From Thermoleophilia bacterium (GTDB lineage: Bacteria; Actinomycetota; Thermoleophilia; RBG-16-64-13), in assembly GCA_027493445.1 (NCBI GenBank), contig JAOSKU010000001.1, positions 2,748,822-2,812,821 on the forward strand: a DNA stretch of 64,000 bases. Direction: 5' to 3'. Of this stretch, positions 19,322-30,459 are shown in pieces (position 1 is the stretch's first letter; each line of letters begins with the position of its first letter). The notes under the pieces were generated by a model. It worked only from the letters and a program-made list of their open reading frames with translations. It made no database searches and was not told the DNA's origin. A program made the translations under genes and the position numbers.

Positions 19322-21165
19322 GTGGCCGAGCTACCGACATTGCCTGTGCCGAGTGGACTGCCAGTCGGTGCTGGCCGCGTCTCAGACTATGTTACGGGCA
19401 CTCAGGTCCGGGCAACGCCCGAAGAAGTTGAAGCAGTCCAGATCTTCGCCCGACGATTGGTAGAGGACTATGGCTACACGAAGAGCCAGATTCAGACCCG
19501 ACCTCAATACCGGGTTCGCATCCGCCCGTCAGACGAGGGCAAGTCCTACCCCGTCGATATCGCCGTGTTCCACTCGTCTCAGAAGACTGAGGATGAGTTG
19601 TTCATGGTGGTTGAGTGTAAGAAGAAAGAGCGCAAGGATGGGGAGCATCAACTCCGGCTCTACATGGATATGTCGGCTGCCGAGGTCGGGGTGTGGTTCA
19701 ATGGCAGGGAACATCTGTACCTGCGCAAACTCCATCACAAAGATGGCCGCCGGACCTACGAGGTTCTGCCGAATATCCCTCGCAAAGGCCAGCGCATCGA
19801 TGACATCGGCCTCTTCAAGCGCAAGGACTTAAGAAAGCCATCCAATCTCAAGGCTGTGTTCCGTGACTTGCGGAACCACCTTGCGGGAATGACCACGGGC
19901 ATCACTCGAGATGAAGCGCTTGCGCAGGAGATCATCAACCTTCTGTTCTGCAAGATCCTCGACGAACAGGAGACCGACCCCGACGACACCGTGACATTCC
20001 GCGCTGGCGTAGGCGAGTCGCACAAAGACATTCAGATGCGAATCAAGGAATTGTTCGAGCAAGTCAAGGACGCTGCTTTCGGCGACGTGTTCGATGCGAG
20101 CGATACGATAAAACTCGATGCCGACAGTCTGGCATACGTTGTCGGTGAGCTTCAAAACTACTACATCATGCAGGCCGATCGAGACGCCATCGGGGACGCT
20201 TTTGAGGTGTTCATCGGCCCGGCACTGCGCGGATCGGAGGGCCAGTTCTTCACACCGCGCAACGTGGTTGAGATGATGGTCAAAATCGTCGATCCAAAAC
20301 CGGGCGAGAGGATAGTTGACCCCGCCTGCGGATCGGGTGGCTTTCTCATCAACGCACTGTCCTACGTGTGGTCACAGCTACGCGACGAGGCCAGGCGGAA
20401 GGGTTGGTCGGAGCGACAGTTGACGAGGCGGGAGTTCGAGGTTGCCACAGACTGCTTCCGTGGCATCGACAAGGACGCATTCCTCGCGAAGGTGTGCAAG
20501 GCGTACATGGCCTTGGTTGGCGACGGGCGGGGGGGGTTTTCTGCCGTAACTCGCTTGAGCCATTCGATACGTGGCCGGATGAGATGCGGAAGAAACTCAG
20601 GCCAGCGAGTTTCGACGTCGTTCTGACCAATCCTCCGTTCGGCAAGAAGATTGTGGTCAAGGGAGACAGAATACTCTCGCAGTTCGACCTCGGCTACAAG
20701 TGGAAAAGAAACAAGGAAACCAAGGCGCTCGAAAAGACAGCGACACTACATGATGACCAGCCGCCTCAAATCCTGTTCCTCGAACGGTGCCTTCAACTGC
20801 TTAAGCCGGGTGGGCGGCTCGGCATCGTTTTGCCCGAAGCGGTCTTCGGCATGCCGACGTACGCGTATGTCGTGACGTGGCTGCGCGAGCGGGGAAAGAT
20901 TCGCGGCGTGGTGTCCATGCCAGAAGCGCTTTTCAAGACGAGCGGCAAGGGCGGCACCCACGCCAAAGTTTGCGTCCTGTTCGTTGAGAACACAAGACCC
21001 AATCAGGGTGAGGATTACGACATCTTTATGGCCGACGTGAAATGGTGTGGGCACGACTCCCGGGGTAATCCGACCATCCGGAAAGACAAGTTCGGTAAAG
21101 GGGTCTTATTGGATGAAGTGCCCATGGTCCACGAGAGATGGGCCCAAATTATTGGGAAGTGGTGA
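19322..21165 (+). CDS. N-6 DNA methylase with N-terminal HsdR_N-like nuclease domain; 1-nt frameshift in the G-run at 20529-20536
   Basis: PVDIAVFHSSQKTEDELFMVVECKKKE; GSEGQFFTPRNVVEMMVKIVDPKPGERIVDPACGSGGFL; VVLTNPPFG in shifted frame. Confidence 0.85.
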
Positions 21166-21374
21166 GTACTGCGACCATGACTCAAAACCTCACGCAAGAC
21201 CATACAGGTTTTCACATGCCCCTCGCTGCGATTCGTCGCGACGTTTTCCTACCTAAATACTACAACCCCGAGATAAGCGCGAGACTTGCCGATTTAGGCA
21301 AGACTCACGACCTCGTGGCACTCGGGGATCTCTTGACGAAGAAGCACATTGAGTTCGCGACTGGCGACGAAATC

Positions 21375-21445
21375 GGCAAGATGGCCTACGGTACGGGCGA
21401 TATCCCCTTTGTCCGGACGTCGGATATCTCCAACTGGGAACTGAA
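21375..21445 (+). repeat. 71-bp internal direct repeat of the S gene, copy 1
   Basis: ggcaagatggcctacggtacgggcgatatcccctttgtccggacgtcggatatctccaactgggaactgaa. Confidence 0.9.
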
Positions 21446-22118
21446 AACCGACCCAAAGCAAGGCGTCAGCGAAGAGATTTACACCGAGTATGAGCCATCC
21501 CAGGATGTGCGCGCCGGAGACATCCTCTTTGTCCGCGATGGGACCTATCTGATCGGGCAAGTTGCCCTTGTGACCGAATCTGATCTACCTTTGCTTTACC
21601 AGTCGCATTTGCTCAAATTCCGAGTGAAACAGGACTCGCCACTCTCGCCCTGGCTCCTTATGGCGTGCTTGAGCGCTCCGATCGTCAAGCGCCAGATTCG
21701 GGCCAAGCAGTTCACGGCAGACATCATCGACACGCTGGGTGACCGCTTCCGCGAGCTTGTGCTTCCGGTTCCGAAAAAACAAAGCATTTGCTGCGCAATT
21801 GAGCACGAAGTCAAGGAATTAGTGACGGAGCGATCCCGCCTTCGGGACAAGATTCGCAAGATCCCGTATTGGACTCAGGGGTACATCGGGGCGCTGGATG
21901 AGGGTCTTCCAGACGGAGCGATAGCGGAGGTTCTTAACCACGGAAACCCGGGCTTTGTCCGGGCGCTTTCAGGACTCCACAACAACGTGTTCATACCGAG
22001 GTACTACGATCCCGAATTGGAGGCCGAGGTCGCCAACTTGGGCAGGTCACACCGCCTCGTGTCCCTAGCCAACTTGACAAGAGATGGGGTTCTCTGCTGG
22101 GACACGGGAGTTGAGGTA

Positions 22119-22189
22119 GGCAAGATGGCCTACGGTACGGGCGACATCCCCTTTGTCCGGACGTCGGATATCTCCAACTGGGAACTGAA
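22119..22189 (+). repeat. 71-bp internal direct repeat of the S gene, copy 2
   Basis: Identical to copy 1 except one t-to-c change by eye. Confidence 0.9.
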
Positions 22190-22190
22190 G

Positions 22191-23566
22191 GAGCTACCAT
22201 CAAACGGTGTGTAAATAGACCAAAGGCGACGTAACCTTCTTCCTGCCAAGGAAAACGCCGGGGAACCCGGCGGGAAGGAGACATCGCCGTGCAGAAGGAT
22301 AGACGAGATGGCCAAGATGTACCAGCTCCGGAGTGGGCCACCCTGGAGGGGTGGGCCCGCCTGCAGGTACAAGAGTTCCTGCAGAGGCTCTTGGAGGAAG
22401 AGGTGACCGCGCTCCTCGGCCGGCAAAGATCCGAGCGCCGCCGCGAGGTGGACGCGCCCTCAGGGTACCGCAACGGCTACCAGAAGCCCCGGCGCCTCTC
22501 CATGCAGGGGGGCACCATCACCGTGCGCCGCCCCCGAGTACGCAACCTGGAGGAGAAGTTCGAGAGCCGCATCCTGCCGCTGTTTCGCCGCCGCACCGAA
22601 GAGGTGGGCCGCCTGCTCCCGGAGCTCTACCTGCACGGCCTGGCCCTGGGGGACTTCGAACTCGCCCTGCGCGGTCTGCTCGGGGAGGGGGCGCCCCTCT
22701 CTGCCTCTTCCATCGCCCGCCTCAAAGCGGATTGGCACACCCAGTACGAGGCCTGGTCACACCGTCCTCTGGGTGACCGGAAGCCGGTCTACCTGTGGGC
22801 GGACGGCATCTACGTGAAGGCCGGCCTGGACAAGGAGAAAGCCGCGCTGCTGGTGGTGATCTGCGCCCATGCCGACGGGCGCAAGGAGGTCCTTGCGCTG
22901 ACCCCCGGCTTTCGGGAGTCCCGCGAGAGCTGGGCAGGGGTGTTCCGGGATCTGCGGGATCGTGGTCTCATCCCGCCCCGCTTGGTGCTCGCCGACGGCA
23001 ACACCGGGGTGTGGGCGGCGGTCGCTGAGATCTGGCCGGAGGCAGCGGAGCAGCGCTGCTGGAACCACAAGATAGTAAATGTCCTTGATCGCCTCCCCAA
23101 GAAGGTGCAGCCTGAGGCCCGCCAGCTGCTCACCGCCATTCCCTACGCGAGGAGCCGAGCCGAGGCGCAGAAGAGAAGGGACGCCTTCGTGCACCGTTTC
23201 GGACAGTGGTACCCGCAGGCGACAGAGACGCTGCTGAGGGACTTCGAGCGCATGCTCACCTTCTACGACTTTCCCCAGGAGCACTGGCGCCACCTGCGCA
23301 CCACCAACCCGGTGGAGAGCCCCTTCTCCGCAGTCAGGTTGCGGACCGGGGCGGCCCGGCGCTTCAAGAAGACCGAGAACGCCACCTGCCTCATCTGGAA
23401 GGTGCTCATGGTGGCCGAGAAGAACTTCCGCCGAGTAAACGCCCCGGAGCTAATGGCCCGGGTGTGGGCCGGAGAGGAGTTCAAAGACGGGCTACCCGTC
23501 GTGACCCAAGGAACCGAGGAGAAGGTTGCGGCCTGAGGACTTTTACACACCTATTGACAAGGACTC
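22191..23566 (+). mobile_element. IS256-family insertion sequence, 1376 bp
   Basis: Imperfect 25-bp IRs gag(n6)tcaa(n2)ggtgtgtaaa; flanked by 8-bp direct repeats AACTGAAG (22183-22190 and 23567-23574). Confidence 0.92.
22289..23536 (+). CDS. IS256/Mutator-family transposase
   Basis: EFLQRLLEEEVTALLG, SGYRNGYQ, YLWADGIYVKAGL, QRCWNHKIVNVLDRLPKK, HLRTTNPVES. Confidence 0.95.
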   Translation: MQKDRRDGQDVPAPEWATLEGWARLQVQEFLQRLLEEEVTALLGRQRSERRREVDAPSGYRNGYQKPRRLSMQGGTITVRRPRVRNLEEKFESRILPLFRRRTEEVGRLLPELYLHGLALGDFELALRGLLGEGAPLSASSIARLKADWHTQYEAWSHRPLGDRKPVYLWADGIYVKAGLDKEKAALLVVICAHADGRKEVLALTPGFRESRESWAGVFRDLRDRGLIPPRLVLADGNTGVWAAVAEIWPEAAEQRCWNHKIVNVLDRLPKKVQPEARQLLTAIPYARSRAEAQKRRDAFVHRFGQWYPQATETLLRDFERMLTFYDFPQEHWRHLRTTNPVESPFSAVRLRTGAARRFKKTENATCLIWKVLMVAEKNFRRVNAPELMARVWAGEEFKDGLPVVTQGTEEKVAA

Positions 23567-24318
23567 AACTGAAGGGTGATCCTAAGCAACGCGTCAGCGA
23601 AGGAATGTATAGAGCCAACAAGCAGGACGTTCGCGCGGGCGACATCCTCGTGGTCCGTGATGGCACGTATCTTGTCGGCACCTCCTGCATTCTGACTGAG
23701 GAGGACACCAAGATTCTTTACTGCGGCGGTCTATACAAACTGCGGGTCGAGAAGCCGGAAACAATGGACCCTTACCTCCTGATCGCGCTCCTAAATACAC
23801 CCATCGTTCGCCGCCAGATGCGCGCCAAGCAGTTCACTCGCGACATCATCGACACGTTGGGCAAGCGGCTGTTTGAGGTTTCGTTGCCCATTCCGAAGGA
23901 CGCCGAATTGGCGGCCCGCATAGCGAAGGAAACCCGTGACGTGATCGACACGCGGGCCAGGCTGCGCGACCGCACAAAAGAAATAGCTCTTGAAGTGGAG
24001 GGGGGGAGCCACTGCTGCCGCCGATTAGGACGAAGCCGGTGAGAGCCTGTGGCAAGGTAATGGGCTACCTGCACGGCCGGGGTCATGATGGTTGGAGAAC
24101 AGGACAGGGTTTTCGTATTGCGGGGGAGTAGGCGGACGTGCCGACAATGTCAGGCAAGGGCGACGAAACAGCGTCCGACGGCGATGGCCGCTTTCTGCGA
24201 GCAGGATACGGGACGCTATGAGCTCAGGCTCCCCCGGGAGGAGACGCACGAGCTCGGGTGCCCCTTCTCCGACCTCCCGGCCGTCCGGCAGCCCCTCCCA
24301 GTGGGCGGGGTCGACCGC

Positions 24319-24540
24319 CCACGCTCCCCGGGCCCGCCAGGCGGCGCAACCGATCGCGCCCTTGCGCGAAGCCGCGGAGCAGGTGGAGCAGGCTCTCGGC
24401 CGGCTGGCGTCGATGTACGCGGAGGGGGCGCTTCTGGAGGGAGAGTACCGGGCGGCCCGGGAGCTCCAGCTGAAACGCCTCCAGAAGGCGGAGAAGAAGC
24501 TCGAGCGCGCGATCGCGCGCGCAGACAGACTGCAGTTTCT
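24319..24540 (+). pseudogene. C-terminal fragment of a large serine recombinase (coiled-coil region)
   Basis: PIAPLREAAEQVEQALGRLASMYAEGALLEGEYRAARELQLKRLQKAEKKLERA parallels 26457-26660. Confidence 0.7.
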
Positions 24541-24560
24541 TGGCACCAAGGGAGGGTCAC

Positions 24561-25295
24561 ATGGCCGAAAGGTACTGCCGACAATGCGGGGCGCCGGTGG
24601 CGCCCGATGCGCTGCTCTGTCGCAACTGCGGGGCAGACCTGGGTCCTGTGGGCCCGGACCAGGGAGCGAACTTGGAGAAGCAAGGCAACTTCTGGCAGCG
24701 CCGTAGCCTGCTCGGCAAGGCGGGCATCATCATCGGTGCCCTGGTCATCATCGGTGTTCTCATTCCAAAAGGCGGTGACAGCCCACCGCCCACCACGACG
24801 CAGCCTGTAGTAGCCGTTGTGGCAACGGAAGGGTCGACCACCGCGTCAGAGGCCACGACCACCACGACGACTGAGCCCACCACGACAACTGAGTCGACTA
24901 CGACCACGGTCCAGCCGACCACCACGACAACAACTGAGTCAGCCACCCAGAGACGCCAGGCTTACATCGACTCGACCAAAACCATCGACTTCAAGGTGCT
25001 CGACAAGAACCCAAACAAGTACGTCGGCGAGCGGCTGCGGTTCGCCGGGGAGATTGCGCAGATCATGGAAGAGGACGATAACACCACGATCCGTCTGGCC
25101 GTGACCGAGACCAGCTATGGATACGACTACGACGATATCGTCATGATCTTCTACCCCGGTACGATGGACGCCTACGAGGAGGACATCATCCGCGTGTGGG
25201 GCGAAGGCAACGGTGATTACACCTACACGAGCCAGGCTGGCTGGGAGATCACGGTGCCTTTGGTCCTAGCGAAGTACTGGGAGAAGGTGCGGTAG
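24561..25295 (+). CDS. Zinc-ribbon, single-TM, Thr-rich linker, OB-like C-terminal domain protein
   Basis: YCRQCGAPVAPDALLCRNCGADL; TM GKAGIIIGALVIIGVLI; T/S-rich linker; RBS ggaggg. Confidence 0.7.
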   Translation: MAERYCRQCGAPVAPDALLCRNCGADLGPVGPDQGANLEKQGNFWQRRSLLGKAGIIIGALVIIGVLIPKGGDSPPPTTTQPVVAVVATEGSTTASEATTTTTTEPTTTTESTTTTVQPTTTTTTESATQRRQAYIDSTKTIDFKVLDKNPNKYVGERLRFAGEIAQIMEEDDNTTIRLAVTETSYGYDYDDIVMIFYPGTMDAYEEDIIRVWGEGNGDYTYTSQAGWEITVPLVLAKYWEKVR

Positions 25296-25433
25296 CTGAG
25301 CCGCGCCCAGTTGTGACCTGAAAGGTCTGCAATCCGCCCAGGTAGGGGCGGACAAGACGATTGATTCCCGTTCGGGGGCCTTCGAGCGCGCGTTAGAGCC
25401 CGGGTATCCGACCTCTCCTGTACCATGGAGTGA

Positions 25434-26717
25434 TGCGCGCGCTGGCGTATATCAGGGTCTCGAAGACCAGAGAAGAGATGATCTCCCCCCGAGATCCAGC
25501 GGGACAAGATCTCCCGCTTTGCAGGGCCCAAGGGCTGGACCGTCGTCGGCTGGTTCGAGGACCTCGACCTCTTCTCGGGCCGCTCCTGGGACCGCCGGCG
25601 CAGGGAGGGCCTCAACCGTCTCCTGGACGATGCGCACGCAGGTGGCTGCGACGTCATCCTCTTCTACCGCATCGACCGCCTGGCGGGGGAGGAGGAGGAC
25701 TTCCACGCCATCCTGGCCACGCTCACGCGCGCCGGCATCCACTGCGACGCCCCCCGCAACCCCAACGACGGAAGCCCGGAGAGCGCGCTCATCTGCTCCA
25801 TCTCGGCCGCGCTCGCCAAGTACGAGAGCGTGAAGATCGGGGTACGCCTCAGAGACGCGCACCGGCGCCTGGCCCGCGGGGCCGCTGGTCCGGCGGCCTC
25901 CCGCCCTACGGGCTCAAGCGGGTACAGGACGGAGACGGAGCCCGCCTGGTGGCCGAGCCGGAGGCGCAGGAGATCCGGCTCTGGATCCACGAGCGCTACC
26001 ATCAGGGTTGGGGGGGACAGCGGATCGCCCGGGCCCTCAACCAGCACGGGGTGCCGACGCAACGGGATAGGACCTGGGAGAGGGCCACGGTGGAGGTGAT
26101 CCTCTTCGCGGCTATCCAGGTGGGGGCGAGGGAGGTCGACGGGGGAGTTCGTCTTTGGAGGGAACATCGAGGCCATCGTGCCCCTCGAGGTCTACGAGAA
26201 GACGCTCGCCATCCGCGAGGCACGCCGGCGCAGGCCCCAAGCAGGCCGCCCGCCGCGGGTGCCCTTGACCGGCCGCCATGTCCGCTGCGGAACCTGTGGC
26301 GGCCGTCTCTACGCCCGCTACCAGAGGAAGCCCACGGTCCTCTACTACAGCTGCAAGGGCCGCAAGCTTGGCCTGTGCGAGCGAGGAGTGGCCATGCGGG
26401 GCGAGGAGCTCACCCCGCATGTCGAGGAGCGCTTCTTCCAGCGCCTGAAGCGCGCCCACGCTCCCCGGGCCCGTCCGTCGGCGCAGCCGATCGGGCCCCT
26501 GCGCGAGGCCGTCGACCAGGTGGAGCAGGCCCTGGGCCGGCTGGCGTCCATGTATGCGGAGGGGGAGCTACTGCAGGGGGAGTACCGGGCGGCCCGGGAG
26601 CTGCAGCTGAAGCGCCGGGAGAAGGCGGAGAGGAAGCTCGAGCGGGCGGTCGGACGCACGGAGGATATGGCCCAGGCCGACGCCATCGACCAAACCTGGG
26701 AGGACCTGGGGAGATGA
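25434..26717 (+). pseudogene. Large serine recombinase with several frameshifts
   Basis: MRALAYIRVSK; GCDVILFYRIDRLAGEEEDFHAILATLTRAGI; RCGTCGGRLYARYQRKPTVLYYSCKGRK; pieces in three frames. Confidence 0.8.
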
Positions 26718-26869
26718 CCCGAGCCCAGTGCCAGGCGCTGAGCGTCCAGGCGCAGAGGGACGTCTACGACCTGGTGCTCGAGGGGGTGGTGGTGCACCCA
26801 GTGAAGGAGCCGAGCCGGCTACGTATCAGCAAAACGCGGCGGATCGAGGTGTTCTGGCGGCAGCGGTGA
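26714..26869 (+). CDS. Short ORF overlapping the recombinase end
   Basis: MTRAQCQALSVQAQRDVYDLVLEGVVVHPVKEPSRLRISKTRRIEVFWRQR, ATGA overlap. Confidence 0.35.
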   Translation: MTRAQCQALSVQAQRDVYDLVLEGVVVHPVKEPSRLRISKTRRIEVFWRQR

Positions 26870-26927
26870 ACAGCGGAGTAGAATCAATTGCATTCGGAGC
26901 ATCAGCGGCCAGGCAAGTCAGGAGGGC

Positions 26928-27206
26928 ATGATGAGCTGCGGAGACGAATCCCTTACGGGAATCCTCGAACTCGTCGGTGAATTGAAAGACGGAGCCATGT
27001 ACGGCTCACTCGACATTGGCGGCGGCCGTTCCGTCTCGTGTGTGTTCACCGACTCCCCAGCGGACGTCAGGGAGGGAGCCAAAAGAGCGAAGCGTAAACG
27101 GGTTTGTCTCACGGGAACGGTAGGCCATGACGGAGAGGAGCCGAGCACGATCGTGGTAGGGCGACTTGATGTCCTTGAAGACGAAGAGACGGGGGACATA
27201 GCGTAG
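26928..27206 (+). CDS. Hypothetical protein
   Basis: 92-aa ORF, no recognised domain. Confidence 0.4.
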   Translation: MMSCGDESLTGILELVGELKDGAMYGSLDIGGGRSVSCVFTDSPADVREGAKRAKRKRVCLTGTVGHDGEEPSTIVVGRLDVLEDEETGDIA

Positions 27207-27270
27207 GCATAAATAGCAAGTTGGCTCCATCCCCATTGCGATCGACCGCCAGGATGAAGCTGCAGACCTT

Positions 27271-27435
27271 AGCAGGCTGCTGAAGAACGAAACCTCGGCC
27301 GCCGGACCGCACTGGGCGGCGCCATGCGTTGTCCTCAGTCGCGCCCGTAGCGCTGCTACGCGCGCTCCCTGCGTCCTAGCCTTGCGCGTGCCCAGCGCAC
27401 TCCGGCGGCGAAGCGTCATTCCTCAGCAGCCTGTT
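27271..27435 (-). repeat. 165-bp palindromic dispersed repeat, copy A
   Basis: Ends agcaggctgctga / cagcctgtt; core cgtagc-gct-gctacg. Confidence 0.85.
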
Positions 27436-27681
27436 GGACCCCCCGGTCACTTCCTTCAGGTCGATGTCGGTGGCCAGCCGACCGATGAGATGCACGCTGT
27501 TCATGGTGATGCCCTCCTTGCTCGCGGTTCGTCCGGCGGCTCATCCGCCGGGAGAGCAAGCGTAGCGGGGAGGCAGGCTCGGCTGAATACGACGTTGGTT
27601 GGAGAGCGGGGGGCGCGGGACGGGGAAGCGGCGGGGAGCTGTGGATAGTCGCGGCATCGCCGGCGGGTCTTGGCCGGAGCT

Positions 27682-30369
27682 CTACGGCCTGTCCAGCACC
27701 TCGCGCACCTTGCGCAGAAGGGCCTCCGGGGTGAAGGGCTTCTCCAGGAAGTCGATCCCTTCATCCAGGCGGCCGTCGTGCACGATGGCGTTCTTGGTGT
27801 AGCCGGACATGTAGAGCACGGCCGGGGGTATCTGCTGGCGGCGGGCGAGCTCCTCAGCCAGCTGGCGCCCGCTCATGCCCGGGAGAATGACGTCGCTGAG
27901 GAGAAGATCGATGCTCCCGCCGTGCTCGCCGGCCGCGGCCAGGCCCTCCTCGAAGGAGCCCGCCTCCAGGACTCGATAGCCGTGCTGGGCCAGGATGCGC
28001 GCCGCCAGGAAGCGGACGGTGGGCTCGTCCTCCACCACCAGGACGCACTCGTGGCCCCCCTGCACATCGGCCGAACCCTCGGCGTTCCTCTCATCGGGCC
28101 TCCAGTCCACCGGCTTGTCCGTGCGGGGCAGATAGATCTTGAAGGTGGTGCCGCAGCCGGGCTCGCTGTAGACCCAGATGTTGCCCCCGCTCTGCTTGAC
28201 GATGCCGTAGACAGTGGAGAGACCCAGGCCGGTGCCTTGGCTCGGATCCTTGGTGGTGAAGAAGGGATCGAAGATGTGCGGTAGGATCTCCTTGGGAATG
28301 CCCGTGCCGGTGTCGGTGACGGCCAGCATGACGTGGGGGCCCGGTTGGGCGGAGACATGACCGCCCGCATACTCTTCGTCCAGCTCCACGTTGGCCGTTT
28401 CGATGGTGATCTTGCCTCCCTCGGGCATGGCGTCCCGGGCGTTGATCACCAGGTTCATGAGCACCTGCTCGACCTGCCCGGGGTCGGCCTCCACCGGCCC
28501 CAGACCAGTTTCCCGCTGGAAGACAAGATCGATCTCCTCCCCAATGAGGCGCTGAAGCATCCCGGCCATGGACTCCGTCGTCTCGTTCAGATCGAAGACC
28601 CGCGGTCGCAGCGCTTGACGCCGGCCAAACGCAAGGAGCTGACGGGTGAGCGCCGCCGCCCGCTCGGCGGCCTTGCGGATCTCGTCCAGGTCATCCTCCG
28701 CCTCCGGGTGCTCTTTGAGTGTGGCCCGCAGGAGATCGACGTGCCCGATGACGGCGGTAAGCACGTTGTTGAAGTCATGGGCCACCCCTCCCGCCAAGCG
28801 ACCGATGGCCTCCAGGCGCTGGCCGCGCCGGAGCTTCTCCTCGCTCTCACGCAGTTCAGCTTGGGCCCTCTTGCGCTCGGAGATGTCCAGGATGATGCTG
28901 TTGACTGCCGGCTGGCCCTCATAGGTGAAGGGGATCGACACCACCTCCCCCATGATCGTGGTGCCATCCACGCGGACGAACATCTCCTCCGTGGGCGGAG
29001 CCAAGCGCCCGCTCCTGGCCGTCTCCGCCACCCGGCGTGCGACCACTTCGTGGTAGTCCGGGTGCACGAAATCGAGGATGCCTCTCCCTACGACCTCCTC
29101 CATGCTGGAGGCCCCGGCCAGCTTCATCCCGGCCGGGTTCATGTACACGATGCGCCCCGCCCTGTGCACCACAATGGCGACAGGCGATGACTCCACGAGC
29201 GTCCGGTAGCGTTCCTCCGCCTGTTGGAGGGCCAGAGTACGCTCCTCGATGGTGCCGGCCATCTGGTCGAAGGTGTCGGCCAACTTGCCGAGTTCTCCCG
29301 CGCTCCCTCCAAGACCCGTCCGGACCGACAGGTCTCCACTGCTCAATCCCTGGGCAACCCTCACGATGCGCCGGACAGGCCGGAGCACCAACAAACCCGC
29401 GCCTAACCAGGCCGCCAGCGCGATCAAGAAGGCATTGACCACCAGCCCGGCTGCGAACTGGGTGACGATCTGGTTCGCCGATGCGTAGGCCAAACTGCCG
29501 GGGATTCCCACTGCTACATGAAGGGCGCCCGGCGTCGCGGAGGTGGAGGTGTGGGCGTAGAAGCGAGTATATCCGTCCGGACCGGCCACTTCGGCCGATC
29601 CCGGGCCGCCGCTCATCATGAGACCCACCAGCCCCTCGTCACCCGGATTTCGACCAATCCAGTTTTCGGCGGTGGGGTACTGGGCCAGGAGCACACCATT
29701 CCTGTCGAGCACCGTGTAGCTGGCGAAGCTGGGCAGGTCCGCCTGGTTGATAGCGCGGGAGAGATTCTCCACTCCGAGCCCCGACACGACAGCGCCTTCC
29801 AGCCGCCCCGCGTCGTCGCGGATTGCATAGGCCATCGTCAGTAGGGGCAGGCCGGTGACTCGGCCCACCGTGTAGCTCCCGACACCGAAGTCCTCACCCT
29901 TCACGAGGAGCTTCCAGTAGTCTCGATCACCGAGGTCCGTCGGGCGGGCCACGGGCACTGCACTGACAACCACCTGTCCGTCGGCCCCCGCCACCAGGAT
30001 GTTGGAGAGCTCGGGGTGTCGTTCCAGCACGTGCTCCAACAGTGCGCGATCGCGCGCGATCGCGATCCCGTCTGTCAGGAATCCAAGGCTGAGAGACATG
30101 GTGGAGAGGACTTCCCGGCTGGTCTCGAGTGCGTCATCGAGTTCATGGGCGAGGCGAGCGGCGGAGACCCGCGCATCCGCCTCCGTACGAGCGACCGCCT
30201 CGTCACGGGCCTCACGTGCTGACACGGCGCTCAGAGCCAGAGCAGGCACGGCCGCCAGCAGGACTACGGCGATCAAGCGAGTCCTGAGACTGCCGAACCT
30301 ATGTTTCCGCCGGCTCAATGCATGTGCCTTCTGTCCCTGGTACATGGGCGCCGAGCTCTCCGGTCGCAA
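27682..30369 (-). CDS. Hybrid sensor histidine kinase (Cache-HAMP-PAS-HisKA-HATPase-REC)
   Basis: [57 protein letters not shown]. Confidence 0.92.
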   Translation of the reverse strand: MRPESSAPMYQGQKAHALSRRKHRFGSLRTRLIAVVLLAAVPALALSAVSAREARDEAVARTEADARVSAARLAHELDDALETSREVLSTMSLSLGFLTDGIAIARDRALLEHVLERHPELSNILVAGADGQVVVSAVPVARPTDLGDRDYWKLLVKGEDFGVGSYTVGRVTGLPLLTMAYAIRDDAGRLEGAVVSGLGVENLSRAINQADLPSFASYTVLDRNGVLLAQYPTAENWIGRNPGDEGLVGLMMSGGPGSAEVAGPDGYTRFYAHTSTSATPGALHVAVGIPGSLAYASANQIVTQFAAGLVVNAFLIALAAWLGAGLLVLRPVRRIVRVAQGLSSGDLSVRTGLGGSAGELGKLADTFDQMAGTIEERTLALQQAEERYRTLVESSPVAIVVHRAGRIVYMNPAGMKLAGASSMEEVVGRGILDFVHPDYHEVVARRVAETARSGRLAPPTEEMFVRVDGTTIMGEVVSIPFTYEGQPAVNSIILDISERKRAQAELRESEEKLRRGQRLEAIGRLAGGVAHDFNNVLTAVIGHVDLLRATLKEHPEAEDDLDEIRKAAERAAALTRQLLAFGRRQALRPRVFDLNETTESMAGMLQRLIGEEIDLVFQRETGLGPVEADPGQVEQVLMNLVINARDAMPEGGKITIETANVELDEEYAGGHVSAQPGPHVMLAVTDTGTGIPKEILPHIFDPFFTTKDPSQGTGLGLSTVYGIVKQSGGNIWVYSEPGCGTTFKIYLPRTDKPVDWRPDERNAEGSADVQGGHECVLVVEDEPTVRFLAARILAQHGYRVLEAGSFEEGLAAAGEHGGSIDLLLSDVILPGMSGRQLAEELARRQQIPPAVLYMSGYTKNAIVHDGRLDEGIDFLEKPFTPEALLRKVREVLDRP

Positions 30370-30459
30370 AGCAACTATCGGCCGGCTGTGAGTACAACCT
30401 TAGGAGCCGGCCGACGAGGAGGGGCGCGGACCGAAGTAGCAGGCCGAGCGTTACCAGCT

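Larger units (their letters stand above)
21177..24042 (+). pseudogene. Restriction specificity subunit (HsdS-like) interrupted by an IS256-type element
   Basis: Two TRD-like halves each with GKMAYGTGDIPFVRTSDISNWELK and AKQFT.DIIDTLG; excision of 22191..23566 plus one 8-bp DR rejoins NWELK to GDPKQRVSE. Confidence 0.87.

Noticed and set aside
24085-24810. 241-aa ORF across the recombinase remnant
   Set aside because: Out-of-frame read of the recombinase tail and of the zinc-ribbon gene.
30048-30075. gcgatcgc-rich palindromic string
   Set aside because: Lies inside the hybrid kinase coding region and is explained by GC-rich codon usage; single occurrence.
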